Shown piece after piece: positions 45,472 through 55,947 of a DNA stretch of 64,000 nt; the first letter of the stretch is position 1; every line of letters begins with the position of its first letter. Under the pieces are notes generated by a model, which saw only the letters and a program-made list of their open reading frames with translations, ran no database searches and was not told the origin of the DNA. The stretch comes from UBA2970 sp965242585 (GTDB lineage: Bacteria; Verrucomicrobiota; Verrucomicrobiia; Limisphaerales; AAA164-E04): the NCBI GenBank assembly GCA_965242585.1, contig OZ251460.1:2914001-2978000 (forward strand), written 5' to 3'. The position numbers and the translations under genes are program-made.

Positions 45472-46632
45472 TTAGAGTTCGAGCGTTTTTTCAAAGGTAG
45501 TGAGCGCGAGAGGACGGTCGTCCTCTTGGATCAGCGCGACGTCTTCAATGCGCACGCCGCCGATTTCGGAGTAGTAAAGGCCGGGTTCCACGGTGACGAC
45601 GTTTCCTGTTTGGAGGGTGTCGAAGGAGCTTTTCCCGATGCTGGGCGCTTCGTGAAGTTCCAATCCAAGACCGTGGCCGGTTCCGTGAAAGAAGCCTTGC
45701 ATGTGGTTATTGTGCCGTTCGGTTTTGTAGCCCCAAGATTCGAAGGCACTTTCGACGGCCTCGTGAACTTTTCGCGCTTTTGCGCCGGAGCGGATTGTGT
45801 TCAGCGCGATTTGTTGCGCTTGTAGAACGCTCTGGTAGATTCTGCGAACGGATTCCGAGGCGCGGCCTTTGACGACGGTTCGGGTCAAGTCGCCGAAGTA
45901 ACCAGTGGCTTCCGAGCGGGGAAACACGTCGATAATGATGGGCGAGTGCGCTTTCAACGGCCCGCTTCCTCGTTCGTGCGGGTCGCAGGCTTGGTTGCCG
46001 CCGGCCACGATGGTGTTGCCGGGAAGTCCGCCAAGCGAGACGATGGTTGCGTGGATGGCGGCGCGAACTTTTTCCGAAGTCAAGGGACGACCTTGATGCC
46101 CAAGCCGGCCGTCTTTTTTAATCTCGGCGTTTCGGATTAAGGAAATACCCGCGTGCAATCCTTCTTGGGTCAAGCGCAGAATCTCTTGAATCTTGCGAAC
46201 TTCCGCCGCCGATTTTACGGCGCGTTCTGGAAAGGGGTGGACGGGCGAGAGGGCAATGTCCGGCCAAGTTTCCCGGATGATTTCGGCAACGCCAAAGGGA
46301 AAGTTTGCAGGCACTCGGACTTGGCTGAGACCAAGGTCATTCAGGAGTCGACCGGCGACGTGGCCGATGTTTGGGTTCGGAATGCCGGATTGCGCTGTTT
46401 GTTCCCGCAGTTTGGAAAAAGAGTGAATGGTTGCCTCAGGGAGGTGTTTCGCCGCCCGGTCCATTTCCAAATCGCTCAAAACTAAATGAACGGTTTGGTT
46501 GTTTTTCAAATAGATAAAGGGATCGGGAACGAAGAGGCCGGTAGCGTAGAGCATGTCTGCGTTGCGTTCGCTATCGGCGACGAGGAGCAGTGCGGATACT
46601 GCGGTCGCAGAAGCAACGGCGTTCGGGTTCAT
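45472..46632 (-). CDS. M24 family metallopeptidase (Xaa-Pro aminopeptidase-like)
   Basis: 386 residues. An N-terminal creatinase-like domain is followed by the pita-bread catalytic domain. Metal ligands can be seen: Asp in IIIDVFPR, Asp in FGDLTRTVV, His in HGTGHGLGLELHEAP, Glu in TVEPGLYY and Glu in GGVRIEDVALI. Removes N-terminal residues next to proline, cytoplasmic. Short gap to sppA upstream (17 bp), so probably cotranscribed. Confidence 0.9.
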   Translation of the reverse strand: MNPNAVASATAVSALLLVADSERNADMLYATGLFVPDPFIYLKNNQTVHLVLSDLEMDRAAKHLPEATIHSFSKLREQTAQSGIPNPNIGHVAGRLLNDLGLSQVRVPANFPFGVAEIIRETWPDIALSPVHPFPERAVKSAAEVRKIQEILRLTQEGLHAGISLIRNAEIKKDGRLGHQGRPLTSEKVRAAIHATIVSLGGLPGNTIVAGGNQACDPHERGSGPLKAHSPIIIDVFPRSEATGYFGDLTRTVVKGRASESVRRIYQSVLQAQQIALNTIRSGAKARKVHEAVESAFESWGYKTERHNNHMQGFFHGTGHGLGLELHEAPSIGKSSFDTLQTGNVVTVEPGLYYSEIGGVRIEDVALIQEDDRPLALTTFEKTLEL

Positions 46633-46649
46633 CGGGAAAGGCGGCCGCT

Positions 46650-47747
46650 CTAGTTAAGATAGTTCGGGGCGAGAAAATACAACCGGCCAGCCTGGATTTG
46701 AGAAAAGTCAAAGCCAAGATCCACTTCGATTCGATTGGAATTCGCACTGCCGAAAAGCTGAAGAAAATCGCCCAGACCGAGATACCGTTGATATTGGACG
46801 AGGTAGAAACCTTGGACGCCGAGAATTTCCTCCATTCGCTCGCTCGCCTTGTCGAAGTTGCCCAATTCGTCAACGAAGCCGAATTCGAAGGCTTGTTTTC
46901 CCGACAAGATTCTGCCGTCGGCGTAAGTTTCCCAATCCCTTGACAAAGCCCGGCCGACGCCGTTGTTTTGGCTTTGCGCCCACGATCTGCCTTCGTGGAC
47001 GACTTCCTTGAAACGACCAAAAGCCTCGTCAATCATCGCTTGGAACATTTTTCGAGTTTCGGGCAGGATTTCTTCGGGCGGTTTTTCTCCGCTGAGCATG
47101 TCCTTGAATCGTCCGCTCTTGAATACTTGGGGTTGGACGCCGACTTTGTCCAACAGGCCGCGATAATTGTAGCTGTGCAGGATTACTCCGATGCTTCCCG
47201 TAATGGTTAGCGGGTTGGCCACGATCCAGCGGCACGGCGCCGCAATGTAATAACCGCCAGAAGCCGCCAGTCCGGACATCGACGCCACAACGGGTTTCCC
47301 CGTTTCCTTCTGGAATCGTTCAATCTCGCGGTAAATGTCGTCCGAAGCGAGAACCTCTCCCCCCGGAGAATCAATCCGCAACAGAACGCCTTGGACGTTT
47401 TCGTCTTCAGCAGCCAATTGCAGTTGGCGTTTAATGGAAGAGGCCATCCCTCCTCTGCTGGAAGACAGGGACAAACTGGAAATGATCCCGTCCGCCTCGA
47501 TAAGCGCGACTTTGACTTGATTGGTGGACGAATTGTCTCTGACGACGGTTTCTTCCCAGAGGCCGTCGGCGGAATTTCCCTTCAAGGCAAGATCGTTGCC
47601 CACGCTGCTAAGAATGCCCAGCCAAGTTATCCCCAGAAGAATTAGAAGAACGAGGCTGAGAAAAAACCATCCCCGCCCTCGGGAAGACGAGGCGGCAGTC
47701 TGGACGAGCCGAACGCGGGGAACATTAGGCGGTTGATCGCTTTCCAT
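46650..47747 (-). CDS. sppA: Signal peptide peptidase SppA (S49)
   Basis: 365 residues. One N-terminal transmembrane helix (FFLSLVLLILLGITWLGIL), then the S49 protease domain: LLRIDSPGGEVLASDDIY, the serine in SMSGLAASGGYYIAAP and TGSIGVILHSYNYRGLLDKVG. The catalytic lysine is expected in the region just after (VFKSGRFKDML). Short bacterial SppA form with a single protease domain. Degrades cleaved signal peptides in the membrane. Confidence 0.9.
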   Translation of the reverse strand: MESDQPPNVPRVRLVQTAASSSRGRGWFFLSLVLLILLGITWLGILSSVGNDLALKGNSADGLWEETVVRDNSSTNQVKVALIEADGIISSLSLSSSRGGMASSIKRQLQLAAEDENVQGVLLRIDSPGGEVLASDDIYREIERFQKETGKPVVASMSGLAASGGYYIAAPCRWIVANPLTITGSIGVILHSYNYRGLLDKVGVQPQVFKSGRFKDMLSGEKPPEEILPETRKMFQAMIDEAFGRFKEVVHEGRSWAQSQNNGVGRALSRDWETYADGRILSGKQAFEFGFVDELGNFDKASERMEEILGVQGFYLVQYQRYLGLGDFLQLFGSANSNRIEVDLGFDFSQIQAGRLYFLAPNYLN

Positions 47748-48129
47748 AACCGAAACTCTACATTATCTTCGCGCCGTCCGCAAGCGCCAGTTTCCCCAGT
47801 GGCCGCGTAAAAATCCCTTTGACGGAAGCGAGCAAATTCTAGAATTTCTCCTTGCACGGCCATTGCCATTTTACTTCCTGCATCCCTGTAAATTGGGAGT
47901 AGGATTGAGAAATATTGGGGACAATGCCAGATTCTCAAGGCCGGCAACGCGTTGAAATTTGAAATTGTTACAAACTTGTATCATTCGAGGCCAAAATCCA
48001 AAAAACAACGCTCAAAACACCCAATTATCTAAACCCTCTGAAAACCCTTAAAATCGCCAGAATCGCCAATATAGCAGCCAGCAAAGACGGTAACCGAAGG
48101 GTCGACAACACCCTCAGGTCAAACTGACT
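47748..48129. other. Intergenic region upstream of sppA, no gene called
   Basis: About 380 bases. A short minus frame overlapping the sppA start (MAMAVQGEILEFARF) lacks a ribosome site. Nothing else recognised. Confidence 0.4.
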
Positions 48130-48930
48130 GGCCATTTGGGAAAAACCAGATTTAAGAATGGCGATCAGAAAGACGACAAATCAATCATCCGAGATTTCTT
48201 CGTTAATGCCGCGAAGCGTCGCCCAATTCTCCGCATCCCGATAAACCAAGCGATCCCAATGCGCCTTGCCGTCGTAACGCCAATGGCAATGAACCGCCTC
48301 CACCGGCAACGTCCAATCCCGAAGGCTCCCATGCTCCACATGCCCATCTCTGAAAAAACCATGTTCGACTTGCTAGAATGACGACGCGTCAAAAAAGGGA
48401 AATAATAAGTATACGAGAGAAACCAAATCGTAGAAGAAATCTCAGGATTGGAAGGGTAAACAAGAGAATCCTCATGAAGATGCCACCCGCAGTATCACCT
48501 AATTGAATATGAAGGAGAAACCACTCAACCCAACTTTATCGATCGAGAATTGTAAACTTTCACATTCTACCCATACGAAAAGTTAAAAGCAGGACGACCG
48601 TAAATAATAGCAGGACGAACACCAAAGACAGATTGACGGGAGTTAGAAGCACATTGAAACAGGTTTGTATTCTCATCTAAAAGCGACGATGCCAAGCTGT
48701 TGGAAAAAGTCCCGAACCATCCCTTCGAGAACAAGGAGGCAACTAATCCGAATTATCATTCGCATAAAGATGCGCAGAGAGCCAATTGCCAAACGTTACC
48801 AACACAATAAATTCGCTTGGTAACCGCCTTGGAATGAACAAGTGCAGGCAACAAAATGGCCGCCAAAATCCCGATAACGGCAATAACAATCAGCAATTCG
48901 GTCAGTGTAAAACCCTGATCTTTTACGGAA
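48130..48930 (-). pseudogene. Decayed prepilin-like gene
   Basis: Near 48920 the minus strand encodes KDQGFTLTELLIVIAVIGILAA, a prepilin N-terminal segment, then ALVHSKAVTKRIYC before stops appear. After several frame changes the C-terminal block is still visible at 48380-48200: HSSKSNMVFFRDGHVEHGSLRDW followed by WRYDGKAHWDRLVYRD. The FxDGHVEHGSLRDWTLPV tail is nearly the same as in the prepilin-like gene at 41859-42781, so the two are close paralogues. This copy is beyond repair by one or two edits. Confidence 0.75.
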
Positions 48931-49421
48931 GATAGATTAAACTATTCGACCGTAACGTCAACTGAATAGGAACGACCGTCAGAATCATATGCCAGGTCGA
49001 AACAGAATTTTCATTCGATCCGATCCAAACAACGACTTTATTGCAGTCATCCGGAGCATCCCAATTAATAAACTTAACGGTGTAATAGTCTCCACTACAG
49101 TAAAGGTCTAGAATACTCCCAGGAAGCAGTCCGATAAGCAGAAGATCCAAAATCCGGAATGAAATGAATCGCTAACCCAGGCTCATCATTAGTCCAAAAG
49201 GAAAGGACGTCATAAGCCAAAGAGAGAGCGAGAATCGGACTGGTGTCGAAGACGTGAAAATCAACAGAAATAGCCTCAATATCAGAAGAAAGATTAAAAT
49301 CACTTGCTTCAGCCGCGTACAAAGTAACTCCGCTGATGTGAGAAGGAGAAAGAACTTGCGCTTGGGTCTGATGGATCGGTGTGGGGAGAAGGCTGATCCC
49401 AACAACAGCGGCCGCAACCAC
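48923..49421 (-). pseudogene. Frameshifted secreted protein upstream of the decayed prepilin gene
   Basis: The first part (from 49421) opens MVAAAVVGISLLPTPIHQTQAQV, a signal peptide with a QAQ cleavage site, then LSPSHISGVTLYAAEASDF and ISVDFHVFDTSPILALSLAYDV. The frame closes near 49100 and coding continues in the next frame as SILDLYCSGDYYTVKFINWDAP and SVSTWHMILTVVPIQL to 48923. Position relative to a pseudopilin matches the pair at 42-43.6 kb. Confidence 0.5.
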
Positions 49422-50648
49422 GGCCGCTAACCAATGAATTGAAAAAGAATTGCTTAATATACCTCCAAGAATATCATTTCTCCGGACTAACGCAAAAGTT
49501 TCGAAATAATTTTATGAAAAAGATTCCATCGGCGGAATAGAGCGGAAATTCTCAGTTTCCGAATTAAGGGATTGAAGAGGTAATAAATCTTTCAAATAAA
49601 AATTGATTAAAAGCAATAATACTTTGAAAAAACTGCAAAATCGAGAGAGGGAAGAGAAGCAGCAAGCAAACTATCGGAAGCATTCAGACCGCCAAAACGA
49701 TAACCAGAGAGAAGACAGATCGATAGTGGTGGAAACAGTTGGCACGAATTTATTTCTCTCTTTTGCTTTTGATTCGTCTACCACCTGGCAGTCGTCGATC
49801 TGAGGATACGGTTGATTAATGGAACTAGTGGTGGATTCTAAACTTTTTGGCAATATGTCACCATTGATCGGAATATTTTTGGCGCTCCCAGCTAACTTTT
49901 CAACTTCCCGGAAATTGTTGTTTTTCAAGGCGGATGCCGCTAATGAAAGCGAAGTGTTACTTTTCTCTCGTATCGAATCTGCACTTGGACAAACACTTTC
50001 TAAAGACGCAAGTTCACACGTTGATTGGGTTGCTAGCTCGTTTTCTTACGAATCCAAATCCGTTACTCTTTAGGAAACAAAAAAACTTCGCCTTATAAAA
50101 ATTCCAGAGCGAAAGTGGCTTGAAAACGAGTGAATCTCAGCAAAGACCAAACCGCAAACCACAAGCTACGAGAACTGGCCGCTGATTTGCCGATCTAAGG
50201 TCTCTGTAGTTCTCTGTCCGGTGGCGAACTGTGGATCGCCAGCCACTTGGTCCACAGAACACAAAACATTGGCCGCTCATTCTTCATTGAATGAAAATCC
50301 CGTTGCCAAACTCTAGAAGAGGATTGAGGAAACGGGAGTTCTGTCGTCGTTGTCGCTTGCCGATTCCCGTTCCCTAATCACAAGTTGCTGGGCGCCGCTT
50401 GCCTAACGGCGGATCCACCAAACAACAATCCTGCTTCCAAGATTTCTTAGAAACGGGATTGGGAAAAAGCGGTTTCCGCCGTTTCTCAATCACCGCAAAG
50501 CGCTGGCCCCTTTTGGTTTGGCCGGCACGCAAACGCCGGCATCCACAACTCACCGACTACGACGCTGTGATGATGGGATTTGCCGTTTTTGTGTTGCTCG
50601 CCAAACGCCAAACCGAGCCTATGAAGTGGCGGCTTGTTGGCGTTTCTT
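49422..50648. other. Long stretch without a supported gene
   Basis: About 1.2 kb, AT-rich in its first half. Two overlapping opposite frames (minus 49671-49928 and plus 49819-50073) are open but have neither a good start nor a motif. The part near 50560-50648 is the downstream flank of the PEP-CTERM inverted duplication. Confidence 0.4.
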
Positions 50649-51417
50649 TTACAGTTGGCGGCAGAGAATGACAAAACCCAGCGCAAACAAGCCAAACACA
50701 AGAGCGTATTCTTCCGGTTCGGGGATGATGGAGCACCGATGAAGGCGAAGCTGCACCGAGCCATCGCTATTTGCCGTAAATCAGGATTCATCCGTGGCAT
50801 TGCCATCATCCTCCAATGTGAAAGGTTTCCACAAAGAATTCGCCAATAGGTTTGTTGATCAATCCCGAACCATCCAAGCCGAAGACTGTCTGGCGGAATA
50901 GGACAAACTGCTCCCAGAAACACGAATTCCCATCTCGTCTAAAGTGGAATCATCAAACATATAAAGGTTGGCGATGGTTCGGCTGGCACTGCTGATGGCG
51001 ATCGTCGGCGTGTTGGTAGCACTGGCGACAAAAGCGATGTTGGTTCTGCCGCCGCCCGGAATTCTGGCTCTCACCGAAGCGATGTCTTTGGTGTTGGAAC
51101 TGGAAAACAAGGGAGAAAGGAGAAGTTGACATCGCTGGGTTTGTTGGCGTCGAGAAGGTTTGGGTCAAGAGTTATTAATATTCAAGTCTCCGGAGGTTTG
51201 GATGCTTTTGTTACCATCGGAAAAAGATTGCGCGGTGGAAGAGACTCTAAAAATCCAGATGGTTTGGTTGGTGTTGTCTTGGCTGGGATAGATGTGGATA
51301 ACAACTGGGCTTGGCTTTGTTCCACAAGAACAAAAGAAGAAAGCGCCGAATTCACCAAAACCGCTAGAAGGCGACAATTATAGGACCGCTTGCCGGTGAT
51401 AACGAAACTATTTTCAT
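50649..51417 (-). pseudogene. PEP-CTERM protein, copy 1, broken
   Basis: ATG at 51417 (MKIVSLSPASG), but stops and shifts follow. Pieces in order: SQDNTNQTIWIF, LFSSSNTKDIASVRARIPGGGRTNIAFVASATNTPTI, SRTIANLYMFDDSTLDEMGIRVSG, and an intact tail CSIIPEPEEYALVFGLFALGF then a basic end. The tail is a PEP-CTERM sorting signal, cut by an exosortase in organisms that have one. A second copy in opposite orientation lies at 55251-55947. Confidence 0.7.
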
Positions 51418-51487
51418 ATATTCAAGCATAAAAAATAACTGGTTTTTTAATAAAAGTTGCTTTGTTTTTAGTTTTCTCACCGCAAAG

Positions 51488-51493
51488 TGTCAA
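51488..51493 (-). promoter_or_regulatory. Conserved -35 element upstream of PEP-CTERM copy 1
   Basis: TTGACA, followed after about 16-17 bp by an A-rich CTAAAA. The same block, TTTGTG-x-ATTTGGG before the -35 and AAGCAA after the -10, stands upstream of copy 2, so it was duplicated with the gene. Confidence 0.4.
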
Positions 51494-52367
51494 TCCCAAA
51501 TCCACAAAAAAGAGGAAAAAGTTTGTTGGAAACGGCAAAACACACAAAAAGGAGCGAAGTTTCACTCTGCCGTTGATTGCTAATCACTAACCACGTTGGT
51601 CACAATATGCCTCTGGATTAAGGCATATTCACATAAAAAATAGAAAATCTGAGGTCACAAAGTAAATACAAAAATATTCTACACTAAAAATTTTCGGCTG
51701 AGCGAAGAACGAAAGTTCTTGACCGAGTGGTTGCTCATTGCAGAAATATTGGAAGGAAACAGCGCGATATTCTGCCAAAGGCGCTTTCCAACGGACAGCG
51801 CCAGTGTCAAAGATTTTCATCCTCATAGGACTGGCGCCCTCTAAAAACAGGACGCAGTCGATGGCGAAGATGCCTAAGGTTGTTGCGGACAACCGCACGG
51901 CTAGGAAGTTTTCTTTGTCGCCGGGACAAGCGCCCGCAGATCGCCAGCTATGGCGCCGCTAAGAAAAACATGCCCAAACGCCGTTGTTGGAGGATCTTGT
52001 TTATGAGGAAAGGCAACCCGAACCGACAACGGCCCCGTCGATAGGATGGGAGCCGGCAGTTGTTCTTCGTGGAAGAGCAGCCGCGGAGATTGCTGGGCAT
52101 CTGCTCGAGAGAGGTATAAGAAACACAACGAAGGAAAGGTTCTTCCTCGGCTCTGTCATGCCCCCTATTCTTGAATATGTTGCGTTTGTGCATGCTAATA
52201 TGAACACACGCTAGACGCGAGGTTTGGCTTTTGAAAAACATGGATGAACGCGATGAGGGAAGTATGTCGGGGATTCCTGCATTTTTCTTCTCCTTCCTCT
52301 ATATTCAAAACTAAAAGCTTCAAATTCTCCATTTGGAATTCTCAATTCGCATTGTGGGAACGAATCT
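51494..52367. other. Region without a supported gene between PEP-CTERM copy 1 and tyrS
   Basis: The first ~110 bases belong to the duplicated upstream flank. Plus 51738-52214 and minus 51629-52241 hold several short frames that switch repeatedly; none shows a start with a ribosome site or a family motif. Confidence 0.4.
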
Positions 52368-53645
52368 TTATTCGAAGCGGGCCAAGACATAGTTCTTTTT
52401 TCCTTTGCGCAGGAGGAGAAACCTTCCAAACAAGAGGTCGTTCAAAGACACAATTCTTTGGGGATCAGTTTGGCGCACGTTGTTGAGGTTGACGCCCCCG
52501 CCGGCAATGTCCCGCCGGGCTTGGCCTTTGGAAGGGGCGAGTTGGGCGGCGACGAGGAGGTCGACAAGCAAGCAGGCGGAATGAATTTTGGCTTTGGGAA
52601 GTGAGACGGAAGGGATTTCGTCGACGATGCCATGGAAGGCTTCGGCGCAGACGCCTTCCAACGCGCCGCCGAAGAGGATTTCGCTGGCTTTCAGGGCGTC
52701 TTGCGCAGCCTCGGCGCCGTGAATCATCTCGGTGACGTGCTTGGCAAGCGCTCGTTGGGAGGTTCTCCGCTCCGGCGCTTGGGCGTGTTGGGCCGCTATG
52801 GATTGGATTTCTTCCTGGGAGAGAAAGGTAAAGTATTTGAGGTAGCGAAGGACGTCGCGGTCGTCGGTCCGCATCCAAAACTGGTAGAATCGGTATACGC
52901 TTGTCTTGTCTGCATCCAACCAAACGGCGCCTTCGGCGGTTTTACCAAACTTCGTCCCGTCTGAATTGGTGATAAGCGGCATCGTCAATCCGAAAACCGT
53001 CGCCCCCAGTTTTTTGCGATTGAGGTCAATGCCGGCCGTGATGTTGCCCCACTGGTCGCCGCCGCCTATCTGAAGCGCGCAGTCGTAGCGGTCGCGCAAG
53101 TAGCAGAAGTCGAACGCTTGGAGGATCATGTAGCTGAATTCGGTATAACTGATGCCGGAATCGCGGTCTTGCATTCTGGCCCGCACGCTTTCTTTAGCAA
53201 CCATCATGTTCACGGAAAAATGTTTGCCGACGTTCCGAAGAAAATCCAGATAGCGGACTTCGTCCGTCCACTCGGCGTTGTCAAGCAAACGGGCCGGATT
53301 TTCGGGAGCGTCAAAATCCAGCAAACGAGACAGTTGAACTTTGATCTTGGCGATGTTTTCGTTCAGCGCCTTGCGGGAGAGCAACCGACGCTCGGCGGAC
53401 TTTCCGCTGGGATCGCCAATGGCGCCGGTGGCGCCGCCGGCCAGCGCAATGGGCGAATGCCCGTAAAGTTGAAACCGCCTCAGCGACAAAAGAGGCACTA
53501 AGTTGCCTACGTGAAGACTGTCCGCCGTGGGGTCAAATCCGCAATAGAGAGTGGTGGGGCGGGCAAGTTGCCGGGCCAACGCCTTTTCGTCGGTGCTATT
53601 TTCAATCAATCCTCGCCAACGGAGTTCCTCCAGAATGCCGTCCAT
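52368..53645 (-). CDS. tyrS: Tyrosyl-tRNA synthetase
   Basis: 425 residues from the ATG at 53645, which follows AAGAAG and aligns with the start of known TyrS; an in-frame TTG at 53678 is less likely. Class I features: YCGFDPTADSLHVGN (HIGH motif), GGATGAIGDPSGK, IGGGDQWGNITAGIDL and KFGKT (KMSKS equivalent). An S4-like RNA-binding domain ends the protein (ARRDIAGGGVNLNN). Cytoplasmic and essential. It lies within the decayed stretch but is intact. Confidence 0.95.
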   Translation of the reverse strand: MDGILEELRWRGLIENSTDEKALARQLARPTTLYCGFDPTADSLHVGNLVPLLSLRRFQLYGHSPIALAGGATGAIGDPSGKSAERRLLSRKALNENIAKIKVQLSRLLDFDAPENPARLLDNAEWTDEVRYLDFLRNVGKHFSVNMMVAKESVRARMQDRDSGISYTEFSYMILQAFDFCYLRDRYDCALQIGGGDQWGNITAGIDLNRKKLGATVFGLTMPLITNSDGTKFGKTAEGAVWLDADKTSVYRFYQFWMRTDDRDVLRYLKYFTFLSQEEIQSIAAQHAQAPERRTSQRALAKHVTEMIHGAEAAQDALKASEILFGGALEGVCAEAFHGIVDEIPSVSLPKAKIHSACLLVDLLVAAQLAPSKGQARRDIAGGGVNLNNVRQTDPQRIVSLNDLLFGRFLLLRKGKKNYVLARFE

Positions 53646-53828
53646 GAACTTCTTATTTTGCGGCAGGCGGCGGGGCAAATCAACGCAATATCTCCGCTTC
53701 GTTTTGCCAAGAAGAGACCTTGTTTTCTATGTTTGACGATGTGGAATCCAGAGAAACTTTTATTGCCATCTTACTGGAAATTTTTAAGAATCCTGTTCTT
53801 TCTTAGTTCACTATACGGAAAACTGCTG

Positions 53829-54854
53829 ATGAGAGCGTTGGTATACAACGGTCCTTGGAACATGACACTGCAAGAGCTACCGCAACCGCGGCCGGGGCCG
53901 GGCGAAGTCTTGCTCAAAATAAAAACCGTCGGGATTTGTGGAAGCGACGTTCACGGATTTACCGGCGAGAGCGGACGACGGGCGCCGGGAATGGTGATGG
54001 GACACGAAGCCGTCGGCGAAGTGGTTGCCGCCGGGAACGGCATCACCGGCCCGAAGATTGGCGAGCTCGCGGCGGTGTTCAACATTATTGCCGAAACAGC
54101 GCCGACCGCCGAAGAAGGAGACCCCAGTTTTTTAGCCAAGAAAGTCATCGGCGTCAATTTGGCTCAACGCGGCGCGATGGCCGAATATCTCGCGCTTCCC
54201 GCCGAAAACGCCTTGCCGCTGCCCAAAGGCGTGGAACCCGCCGTGGGGATTTTGGCGGAACCTTTGGCCGTCGTTCTTCACGGCTTTCAGCGTTTGGCCG
54301 ACAAAAACATCCGCGCCAAACGAGCGGCGATCGTCGGATCGGGAACAATCGGCCTGTCGGGAATTTTGGCGGCAAAAAATGCCGACGTTAGGGACGTAGC
54401 CATTCTGGATACAATCCCGTCAAAGCTAAATCGGGCAAAGTCGTTTGGCGCCAAGCCGATACAATCTTCGGACAATGTTGACTCGGTTGCCCGGCGCGTA
54501 GAATTTGCCTTAGGCGGCCAACCCGATCTGGTGGTGGACGCGGCCGGAACTTGCGCCTCGTTCCGGCAGAGCCTGTCCCTGTTGCCGTCGGGCGGCACAG
54601 CGCTTTTGATCGGAAACCTCGCCAAAGAAGCGCCTTTACCTCTGCAAGACGTCGTCAGTCGGGAAATCACTTTCGTCGGCACTTATGGCTTCGATCGTCG
54701 CGCGTTTGGCGAGGCGTTGCGGATGTTGCCGAAGATTCAGGACAAATTGGCGAGTTTCATTGAGAAACGCTGCCCGTTAGAAGAAACGCCAGTCGTCATC
54801 ACTCGCCTGGCCAAAGGGGATCTTCAAGCATTAAAGGTTGTGATCGAACTTTGA
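53829..54854 (+). CDS. Zinc-type medium-chain dehydrogenase without the structural zinc lobe
   Basis: 341 residues from the ATG at 53829. GroES-like domain with catalytic zinc ligands Cys37 (GICGSD), His59 and Glu60 (MGHEAVG). The NAD-binding fold has VGSGTIGLSGILAA. The usual four-cysteine structural zinc loop is replaced by the cysteine-free AAVFNIIAETAPTAEEG. Closest in layout to threonine/sorbitol/galactitol dehydrogenases; substrate unknown. Divergent from tyrS, with a 183 bp gap. Confidence 0.85.
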   Translation: MRALVYNGPWNMTLQELPQPRPGPGEVLLKIKTVGICGSDVHGFTGESGRRAPGMVMGHEAVGEVVAAGNGITGPKIGELAAVFNIIAETAPTAEEGDPSFLAKKVIGVNLAQRGAMAEYLALPAENALPLPKGVEPAVGILAEPLAVVLHGFQRLADKNIRAKRAAIVGSGTIGLSGILAAKNADVRDVAILDTIPSKLNRAKSFGAKPIQSSDNVDSVARRVEFALGGQPDLVVDAAGTCASFRQSLSLLPSGGTALLIGNLAKEAPLPLQDVVSREITFVGTYGFDRRAFGEALRMLPKIQDKLASFIEKRCPLEETPVVITRLAKGDLQALKVVIEL

Positions 54855-55250
54855 CAACGGGAAAAACCCGCAACGGAAAAAGGGATTAGGCCATGTTTTT
54901 ACTAGCAAGATTTTTGAAGAAGGTGCAACGAAATCTTTTCCATCGGCAAGACCGCCGCGAATCTTTGACTAATCCGTTACTAAGCCGTATCAGAACGCTT
55001 GTTGGCAAAGTTAGCAACTTGGCAGTAGCGATTAGCGGCGAGTGATTTGCCAACGTCAAGGCGAAATGTTACGCTCTCTTACACACTTTTTTGCGGCTTT
55101 TCTTTCGTTTTTGCCGTTGCCAACGAATTTTTCTTCACCTTTTTCACTTTTTTGTGATTTTGGGTTGACTCTTTACGGTGGGAGGCTAAAAGCGAAGCAA
55201 TTTTTGTCCATTTAGAAGTTCTTTATTCGGATTATTAAATGATTGACCTT
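54855..55250. other. Upstream flank of PEP-CTERM copy 2, with a promoter-like element
   Basis: No gene seen. From about 55050 it is an inverted copy of the flank at 51440-51600. TTGACT at 55165-55170 with CTAAAA at 55186-55191 corresponds to the conserved promoter-like block. Confidence 0.45.
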
Positions 55251-55947
55251 ATGAAAACAGTTTCGTTACTATCGGTAAGCGGGACTTCTAAATTGTCGAT
55301 TCCAGCCAAGACAACAACAACCAAACCATCTGGATTTTTAGCGGCTCTTCGACCGCGTGGAATAATGGCCACATCAGAACTTCCGGGAATTTCGAGTTTC
55401 GAGACTCTTGGCGGATTGACGCTGGCAGCAATAGCGGCAACATTTACAATGCTAACCGTTTCAACGACCTATTGCTTACTCTTTCTCTCTTGTTTTCTAG
55501 TTCCAACACCAAAGACATCGATTCGGTAAGAAAGAAAATTCCGAGGCGGCGGCAGGACGAACATTACCTTTGCCGCCAGCGCCACCAACACCCCGGCAAT
55601 CACTATCGGCAGCGGCAGCCAAACCATTTTCTGCCTTTTTATGGATGAAAATGCGATTAGTACTTATGATGGTTTGGGCATTCGTGTCCAATCGTCTTTA
55701 TCTTATTCCTCCGCACCGGCTTCCTTTTGGGTAGGTTCGGGCATTTTGACGAACAGACCGATTGGCGACTTCTTTGCGAGAACCTTCAATAATTGGTTGA
55801 CGGGAGGCTGATTTTGCGGCGGCTTTTATAGGCTCAGTGCGGGTTGTCGTCAACAGCCAGATCATCCCCGAACTGGAAGAATACGCTCTTGTGTTTGGTT
55901 TGTTTGCACTGGGTTTTGTTTTCTTTCACCATCGATGGCGAATGTAA
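55251..55947 (+). pseudogene. PEP-CTERM protein, copy 2, broken
   Basis: ATG at 55251 (MKTVSLLSVSG). Pieces in order across shifted frames: SQDNNNQTIWIFSGSSTAWNNG, SGNIYNANRFND, LFSSSNTKDIDSV, GGRTNITFAASATNTPAITI and GLGIRVQSSLSYSSAPASFW, then a stop, then IIPELEEYALVFGLFALGFVF with a basic end. The PEP of the sorting motif has become PEL. About 1 kb including flanks is shared with copy 1 in inverted orientation. Confidence 0.7.

Noticed and set aside
49671..50073. Two opposite overlapping frames as genes
   Set aside because: Neither has a start codon with a ribosome site or any recognisable motif.
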